Virus record (IMG/VR): IMGVR_UViG_3300048694_000467
Coordinates: 1 to 27,610 of that record
Strand: one strand, 5' to 3'
From: a virus
Length of the DNA stretch: 27,610 nt
In this document: positions 24,759 through 27,610 of the stretch, piece after piece
Numbering within the stretch: the stretch's first letter is position 1
Layout: every line of letters starts with the position of its first letter
Notes under the pieces: generated by a model
The model's input: only the letters and a program-made list of their open reading frames with translations
What the model was told of the DNA's origin: nothing
Databases searched by the model: none
Position numbers and translations under genes: made by a program

Positions 24759-25101
24759 ATGTAGTTCGTCCTTTTAAAGCAGTTATTAGAATATTGGTTT
24801 TTTCAAGGGTGACGCTGGCAGATTTTCTCTTCTGTTCAGAAGTGTTTTCATCTGCTATGATTCTTTCAAGAGCTATTCTCTTCCCATTTAATGCATTTAG
24901 CCTTTTTATAGACTTGCTATTATTAAAGAAGAATTTACCAAAGCCTGATATCTCTATACTATTGTTTGTATCTAGAGCTTGGTTGGCTGATTGGAACTGA
25001 TGGTTCACTACGCTCTCTATTGTCTTTTCAGACTTAAGCATCTTAACAGCTAGCTTCCTAATTAAATAATCCTTGACGGACATGCTTATTGGCTTATCCA
25101 T
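24748..25101 (-). CDS. HU/IHF-like DNA-binding protein
   Basis: The 117-residue protein (ATG 25101 chosen over a TTG two codons earlier) is built like HU/IHF: helices in residues 8-45, then ISGFGKFFF with the GFGKF turn at 53-57, followed by a basic arm region (KSIKRLNALNGKRI) and a helical C-terminal extension. HU/IHF proteins bend DNA as dimers and are about 90 residues long; this has an extra helical part. The conserved arm-tip Arg-Asn-Pro is replaced by Leu-Asn-Ala, so DNA intercalation may be lost. It overlaps the winged-helix gene by 8 bases. Genome compaction or packaging are reasonable roles. It is separate from the HU/IHF-like gene at 1619-2095. Confidence 0.6.
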   Translation of the reverse strand: MDKPISMSVKDYLIRKLAVKMLKSEKTIESVVNHQFQSANQALDTNNSIEISGFGKFFFNNSKSIKRLNALNGKRIALERIIADENTSEQKRKSASVTLEKTNILITALKGRTTYED

Positions 25102-25453
25102 GGGCAAGGCTTATTTGTAATACAACATCATTTTGGAAGTTCAAAATAATAAGAGGGTTCACCTTTATCTTTGTACCATCCTTTACAAATATCCCCATTC
25201 TCTTCAACTTACTAATAATATTATTTATCGTTGGGGGCGAGCTTTGGTATTTGGCACAAAACTCCTCCCTGATGTTGGCATAGGAGATGTTTCCTTTTAT
25301 GGCTGTGAAGGCTATAAGCTGAATCTCTCTAGGGGTTAGCTGTAAGTTGTTTATGGAAGACAACAACTTATAATAGCTCTCGGCTAGAGCGTATTCATCC
25401 TTTGCAAGCTTCTTTAGCTTTTGGACAATGATTTTTTTGTTGGTTGTTTCCAT
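25094..25453 (-). CDS. Winged-helix DNA-binding protein, first gene of the packaging operon
   Basis: I place the start at ATG 25453 (119 residues); the frame can be extended to a TTG at 25468, but that codon lies within the promoter -7 box. Residues 1-35 are helical. Then comes a winged-helix pattern: LTPREIQLIAFTA (about 39-51), NISYANIREEFCAKY (about 55-69), the recognition helix SSPPTINNIISKLKRMG (about 71-87), and a wing with FVKDGTKIKVNP. The protein probably binds DNA and may regulate this operon or aid terminase recognition. The messenger leader would be only a few bases, as the promoter lies immediately upstream. Function is inferred from fold and position. Confidence 0.65.
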   Translation of the reverse strand: METTNKKIIVQKLKKLAKDEYALAESYYKLLSSINNLQLTPREIQLIAFTAIKGNISYANIREEFCAKYQSSPPTINNIISKLKRMGIFVKDGTKIKVNPLIILNFQNDVVLQISLAHG

Positions 25454-25465
25454 AATTAGTTGACA

Positions 25466-25496
25466 CAAAGGTATGTATAACCTACGGATCTACAAA
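25466..25496 (-). promoter_or_regulatory. Perfect Bacteroidota-type promoter of the packaging operon
   Basis: On the minus strand TTTG (25496-25493), a 19-base spacer and TACCTTTG (25473-25466) match the TTTG and TAnnTTTG boxes without mismatch. The start codon at 25453 is so close that the transcript would be nearly leaderless. The -33 box is overlapped by an inverted repeat at 25495-25513. Confidence 0.65.
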
Positions 25497-25513
25497 TAAC
25501 TAATTTAGTTATT
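25495..25513. promoter_or_regulatory. Inverted-repeat operator at the packaging promoter
   Basis: AATAACTAA (25495-25503) and TTAGTTATT (25505-25513) form a perfect 9-bp inverted repeat around one base, overlapping the -33 box. A dimeric regulator bound here would affect RNA polymerase directly. The winged-helix protein encoded next door is a possible ligand. Confidence 0.5.
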
Positions 25514-25531
25514 GTACAAGAGAATGCTATA

Positions 25532-25771
25532 TTATGCACTATTTCTAAAAAAGGACACAAAGAACGTAATGAAAATCAACCCAATACGTAATTCTTGCTC
25601 TTCATCTCCATTATCCCACCTATAGTTTCTATTAGTGATGCCCAACTCAAAGCTTGTCCATCTGAATGTACAAATGTCCACTCCCATCTCTATGTCATCT
25701 GCTAGGTAAAGTCCTACACCTAGGGCCATTAGGACAAGTAGTCCAACTAGTAATAATAATAAATCTATCAT
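25532..25771 (-). CDS. Small membrane protein with its own promoter
   Basis: This 79-residue protein has an N-terminal transmembrane helix (about 3-22, Leu/Val/Gly rich), a 35-residue acidic, Trp-containing middle (CTFRWTSFELGITN, later DNGDEEQELR), and a second hydrophobic stretch at the C-terminus (about 62-75, IGLIFITFFVSFF). It could be a two-pass membrane protein. A TTTG-N21-TATCTTTG promoter lies about 55 bases upstream, which supports it as a real gene. Small phage membrane proteins of this size act as holins, spanins or superinfection blockers, but no diagnostic motif is present. It ends before the inverted repeat of the packaging promoter. Confidence 0.6.
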   Translation of the reverse strand: MIDLLLLLVGLLVLMALGVGLYLADDIEMGVDICTFRWTSFELGITNRNYRWDNGDEEQELRIGLIFITFFVSFFRNSA

Positions 25772-25790
25772 ATATATAAGAAGTTTAATG

Positions 25791-25800
25791 TTCCATGGAA
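25791..25800. repeat. Palindrome TTCCATGGAA
   Basis: This perfect 10-bp palindrome is preceded by TG and lies within the leader of the small membrane protein gene. It shares the TGTTCCATG half with the parS-like 16-mer at 26212-26227, so one regulator might bind both. The role is unknown. Confidence 0.3.
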
Positions 25801-25825
25801 TCTACACTTCCCCACCCACACACCC

Positions 25826-25858
25826 CAAAGATACAGGTAAAAATAATTACCAACCAAA
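25826..25858 (-). promoter_or_regulatory. Bacteroidota-type promoter of the small membrane protein gene
   Basis: On the minus strand TTTG (25858-25855), a 21-base spacer and TATCTTTG (25833-25826) match both boxes fully. The messenger leader would be about 48 bases and would contain the TTCCATGGAA palindrome, which could act as an operator or RNA structure. Confidence 0.55.
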
Positions 25859-25870
25859 TTTATTTTTCTT

Positions 25871-25940
25871 GTCACTCAAATTATATGCATTTTGATATAC
25901 AAATGACTTTGCCTCTCATATTATATGCAGAAGAATATAA
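25871..25940. repeat. Direct repeat with 40-bp spacing around ATTATATGCA
   Basis: ATTATATGCA occurs at 25880-25889 and 25920-25929. Alignment extends to both sides (CTCA before, ATATA nine bases after), so the unit is about 25 bp. The GATATAC and AATATAA ends differ. It could be a binding-site pair or an origin repeat. Confidence 0.45.
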
Positions 25941-25966
25941 TTTTGGTACAGCAACATATTATAACA

Positions 25967-26009
25967 TCCCTTATAAAGGACATGCTTAAGTTGAGACAGT
26001 CCCTTATAA
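25967..26009. repeat. Direct repeat TCCCTTATAA, 33-bp spacing
   Basis: TCCCTTATAA occurs at 25967-25976 and 26000-26009, 33 bp apart (about three helical turns), each followed by a G/A-rich GACA-like end. This suggests two same-face protein sites. Confidence 0.45.
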
Positions 26010-26019
26010 GACACATTAT

Positions 26020-26037
26020 GTAAAGCAATACCTTTAC
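26020..26037. repeat. Inverted repeat GTAAAG/CTTTAC
   Basis: GTAAAG (26020-26025), a 6-base spacer and CTTTAC (26032-26037) form a 6-bp inverted repeat. A TACCTTTA box on the plus strand lies inside it (26029-26036), but no TTTG box is found at the right distance, so I do not call a promoter. Confidence 0.3.
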
Positions 26038-26071
26038 AATATGTAAACTAAAGTAAAGGGATAACTTCACT

Positions 26072-26136
26072 TTTGGCAGGATATGACTGAGTTATAACTT
26101 GCCAAATGTCCAGTTTATTTATTAAAAGACTGGACA
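26072..26136. repeat. Two adjacent inverted repeats
   Basis: TTTGGCA (26072-26078) pairs with TGCCAAA (26100-26106) over a 21-base gap. Directly next to it TGTCCAGT (26107-26114) pairs with ACTGGACA (26129-26136) over a 14-base gap. The arms touch without a single base between them, so a cruciform or two stacked hairpins could form. No T-tract follows, so they are not terminators. Confidence 0.45.
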
Positions 26137-26137
26137 A

Positions 26138-26234
26138 CATTTAACATGGAGCATTGGGCCATTTAACACAGGAGCAAGTTAAGGGGTTGGTTATCAGGTG
26201 ATTAGGATCATTGTTCCATGTGGAACATTTAACA
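26138..26234. repeat. Three CATTTAACA iteron-like copies
   Basis: CATTTAACA occurs at 26138-26146, 26160-26168 and 26226-26234. The distances are 22 and 66 bp, whole multiples of 22, as in iterons bound on one face of the helix by an initiator or repressor. Confidence 0.5.
26212..26227. promoter_or_regulatory. parS-like 16-bp palindrome
   Basis: TGTTCCATGTGGAACA has 7-bp inverted arms (TGTTCCA/TGGAACA) around TG. It differs by one base from TGTTCCACGTGGAACA, a variant of the bacterial parS site bound by ParB (TGTTNCACGTGAAACA). It may be a ParB-type site, or only a phage repressor operator of similar form. No parA or parB gene lies in the window. Confidence 0.4.
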
Positions 26235-26256
26235 AAAAATTTTTTACTAGGGGGTA

Positions 26257-26330
26257 GGGTACTATATAGGTGGGAGGAGAGGGTACTTCCCATTGAAACC
26301 CCTCTGCATCTGGACAAGGTTGGGGGTACT
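26257..26330. repeat. Three GGGTACT copies before the rightward promoter
   Basis: GGGTACT occurs at 26257-26263, 26281-26287 and 26324-26330. The last two continue as TCCCATTGAA and CCCCATTCAA, forming GGG-TACT-CCC inverted elements. The third copy falls within the spacer of the candidate promoter at 26320-26349, so binding there would block transcription. Confidence 0.45.
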
Positions 26331-26349
26331 CCCCATTCAATGTAACTTG
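26320..26349 (+). promoter_or_regulatory. Candidate promoter of the rightward 135-residue gene
   Basis: GTTG ending at 26322, a 19-base spacer and TAACTTGT (26342-26349) match the Bacteroidota promoter pattern with one mismatch in the -33 box and a shifted T in the -7 box. It lies about 20 bases before the start codon. It is weaker than the leftward promoters. Confidence 0.35.
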
Positions 26350-26369
26350 TCACCAAAAACACAATTAAG

Positions 26370-26777
26370 ATGGAAAACATTATTGAAATCACAGGCAGAG
26401 AAGTTCTTGCAATCAAATTGAACAAGAGCAACCAAATCTTCAAGAACGGTGCAAAATTGAAGGGCACTAAGTTCAACAGTTACTCTTATGACGGTAAACC
26501 GTTTAATGTTAGAGAAGATGATGAGTTTATTGAGCTTCAGAAGAATGGCACATTGTTCAGCGCTCGTTTTAAACCAACAACTTATGAAGTTGAGATTAAC
26601 AAAGATGGCGAATTAGTTACTATAACTCGTGAGAGCCTTGAATTAGTGGGCTGCACTAGTGCCAGTCAAGAGATTAATATGGCTAAGACTCTTAGTGTTC
26701 TTAACAGAATCGCTAAAGATGCTGACATTCCTGAGATGGATGATGCTTTGGTTAGTGCATTAGAGCAAGAAGCGTAA
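26370..26777 (+). CDS. Unknown protein, first rightward gene
   Basis: This 135-residue, slightly acidic protein has a beta-rich N-terminal part (about 1-85, with KNGAKLKGTKFNSYSYDGKP and FSARFKPTTYEVEINKDGE) and a helical acidic C-terminus (ADIPEMDDALVSALEQEA). I do not recognise a family. Codons look richer in C- and G-ending forms (AAC, ATC, AAG, GAG) than the neighbouring genes, which suggests strong expression. It stands alone between a candidate promoter with repeat operators and a very good terminator. A small, abundant early protein such as a DNA-binding or host-takeover factor would fit, but this is inference from context. Confidence 0.65.
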   Translation: MENIIEITGREVLAIKLNKSNQIFKNGAKLKGTKFNSYSYDGKPFNVREDDEFIELQKNGTLFSARFKPTTYEVEINKDGELVTITRESLELVGCTSASQEINMAKTLSVLNRIAKDADIPEMDDALVSALEQEA

Positions 26778-26784
26778 TTATTTG

Positions 26785-26816
26785 AGCTCTCTCCTTAATT
26801 GGGGAGAGCTTTTTTC
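26785..26816 (+). terminator. Strong Rho-independent terminator
   Basis: AGCTCTCTCC (26785-26794), the loop TTAATT and GGGGAGAGCT (26801-26810) form a 10-bp stem with one T-G pair, followed by TTTTTC. It begins seven bases after the stop codon of the 135-residue gene, so this gene is probably monocistronic. Confidence 0.85.
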
Positions 26817-27042
26817 TTCTCTCAACCTCAGTGGGTTAGCAAAACGACAGCACAATATACGTATAAGGGAGGGTATTAGACACTTGTCTTGGTGTGGGAC
26901 TACATAACTCATTGATTCACAATAAATTATGTGTGAATAAATAATGAGGTGTGTACACTCTCATGGCTCATCACCCCTTTTCAGCAACATATTAAATCAC
27001 GCTATACAATAAAGAATATATATAGCATTAAATAACAATTAT
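26817..27042 (+). other. Intergenic region with palindromes
   Basis: No gene is seen. The region holds the palindromes TATACGTATA (26856-26865) and GTGTACAC (26951-26958), and an inverted repeat ATTCACA/TGTGAAT (26915-26921 and 26932-26938, 10-base loop). GGGTATT at 26871-26877 is a weak fourth relative of the GGGTACT repeat. No TTTG-N19-TAnnTTTG promoter was found before the next gene, so it may use another sigma factor, a phage polymerase or an activator. Confidence 0.4.
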
Positions 27043-27504
27043 ATGACTACACAGTTTCAACTCACACTTGGTAATGATAGAGATACACTATATGATATAG
27101 TTAAAATCTTTCATCCTTATATAGAGGTTTATGACATTGGTAAGATTAAGTCTCTTCTTAGTATAGAGCTTAGGTATGATTGGGTCACTGTTAAGCTCAG
27201 ATATAAGAATAAGCTTGGTGAGCTTAATATATCTATTGGTATAGAGAATGGGAATGTTCAGCCTATGATATATGGTGGTAATAAACCAATGAGTGTATTT
27301 GAGGATGCATTAGATAATAATCAAGTCTTATTTAGAGCTTGGAGGTTTGTAGATGATATCTTATACAATAGAGAGTCTGTATTTGATGAGAACATTGCTC
27401 AGGTGAATAGAGATTTATCTAATCAAGTAGCAGAATTACTCAAATCAAGAGGATACACTGTACAATCAGCCAAGGAGCTGTTTACAATATATCATGAAGA
27501 TTAA
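27043..27504 (+). CDS. Unknown protein, second rightward gene
   Basis: This 153-residue protein begins with a short beta part (TTQFQLTLGNDRDTLYDIV) and has a middle with alternating hydrophobic beta strands (SIELRYDWVTVKLRYKNKLGELNISIG). A helical C-terminus follows, including an FDENIAQVNRDLSNQVAELLKSRG amphipathic stretch near 114-137. Pattern and length are unfamiliar to me. The AT-rich leader (AAATAACAATTATATG) fits Bacteroidota translation starts. It follows a 226-base spacer after the terminator, so it is transcribed separately from the 135-residue gene. It may open the early or replication arm that continues past the right edge. Confidence 0.6.
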   Translation: MTTQFQLTLGNDRDTLYDIVKIFHPYIEVYDIGKIKSLLSIELRYDWVTVKLRYKNKLGELNISIGIENGNVQPMIYGGNKPMSVFEDALDNNQVLFRAWRFVDDILYNRESVFDENIAQVNRDLSNQVAELLKSRGYTVQSAKELFTIYHED

Positions 27505-27610
27505 TACACATATAACATGTTCTCTTTAGCTATTAGCCTTTAACATGCCAAAGGTAGAGAATATGATTAATGCACCATTTCTATTTCCCAAGGATAGACA
27601 GATGTAAGTA
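27505..27610 (+). other. Non-coding end of window with weak hairpin
   Basis: TTCTCT and AGAGAA can enclose an inner CCTTT/AAAGG pair (about 27519-27572). No T-tract follows, so this is not a clear terminator. A 20-codon frame starts at ATG 27544 and ends in TAA at the window edge; it is too short to support as a gene. Confidence 0.25.

Larger units (their letters stand above)
25772..26369. other. Non-coding control region with nested repeats (origin or switch candidate)
   Basis: These 598 bases have no convincing gene. They lie between the leftward structural block and the rightward genes and hold, from left to right, one leftward promoter, two pairs of direct repeats (40 and 33 bp spacing), three inverted repeats, three CATTTAACA copies, a parS-like palindrome, a 12-bp A6T6 tract (26234-26245), and three GGGTACT copies at the rightward promoter. 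Such layering is typical of replication origins and of repressor-controlled divergent promoters. The frames that cross it show no coding signs. Confidence 0.6.

Noticed and set aside
25454-25468. TTG start at 25468 for the winged-helix protein
   Set aside because: This codon lies inside the perfect -7 promoter box; ATG 25453 is the first start that can be on the transcript.
25795-25989. 64-codon frame on the plus strand in the control region
   Set aside because: It runs through direct repeats and across the antisense promoter boxes; its hydrophobic/aromatic mixture looks random.
26141-26476. 111-codon frame on the minus strand across the control region
   Set aside because: It overlaps the repeat array and the start of the rightward 135-residue gene in antisense. 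Its composition is not protein-like and no leftward promoter was found.
27544-27607. Short 20-codon frame at the right edge
   Set aside because: Too short, no recognisable product, and it lies over a weak hairpin at the window border.
1-27610. Reassigned stop codons as in some crAss-like phages
   Set aside because: TAG, TGA and TAA each end well-packed genes here (for example TAG at 24456 and TGA at 24206), so the standard bacterial code explains the window.
1-27610. CRISPR arrays, tRNA genes, integrase or reverse transcriptase (diversity-generating element)
   Set aside because: None was seen: no evenly spaced palindromic repeats with spacers, no cloverleaf, and no integrase or reverse-transcriptase motifs in any frame.

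Overview
This window looks like part of a tailed double-stranded DNA phage genome that infects a Bacteroidota host. The large terminase, the portal, the HK97-type capsid block, two HU/IHF-like proteins and the tube and muzzle set resemble the structural module of crAss-like podoviruses (Crassvirales), probably an environmental lineage. Evidence for the host is AT-rich DNA, A-rich leaders without Shine-Dalgarno sequences, and several promoters of the Bacteroidota form TTTG-N19-21-TAnnTTTG. TAA, TAG and TGA all act as ordinary stops here, so no codon reassignment is seen. The family placement comes from recognised protein patterns and gene order; no search was run.

Positions 25771 to 1 form one long leftward structural block, read here in the direction of transcription. 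It starts with a small membrane protein (25771-25532). A promoter at 25466-25496 then opens a tightly coupled chain: winged-helix protein, HU/IHF-like protein, eight-cysteine zinc protein, three small unknowns, TerL, portal, and an SPFH/stomatin-like protein. A second promoter (18366-18396) precedes the scaffold-like protein and the major capsid protein. A strongly structured non-coding segment (15289-15441) separates the capsid gene from two conserved head/connector genes and an abundant-looking virion protein. After a hairpin at 12320-12373 come small genes, one of them a 44-residue cysteine-rich protein, followed by the fibre cluster: a tail-collar protein, a 1273-residue collagen-like fibre with an S74 self-cleaving chaperone, a BNR-propeller protein and a threonine-linker protein. 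A two-way terminator (4194-4252) ends that cluster. A third promoter (4108-4140) drives a metallophosphoesterase with an N-terminal helix-turn-helix-like segment, a ring protein, a second HU/IHF-like protein, a tail-tube connector and the start of a muzzle/stabilization protein that leaves the window.

Positions 25772-26369 are a 598-base non-coding control region. It separates the leftward block from rightward genes and holds nested direct and inverted repeats: a 40-bp-spaced repeat, a 33-bp-spaced repeat, three CATTTAACA copies at 22 and 66 bp spacing, tandem inverted repeats, a parS-like 16-mer, and three GGGTACT copies at the rightward promoter. It is the best candidate in the window for a replication origin or a genetic switch.

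Positions 26370-27610 carry two rightward genes of unknown function. The first has its own candidate promoter and a very good terminator, suggesting a monocistronic early gene. In outline, the leftward block would build capsid, portal, tail and host-recognition fibres, the terminase would package DNA, and the right side would be the start of the early or replication arm.
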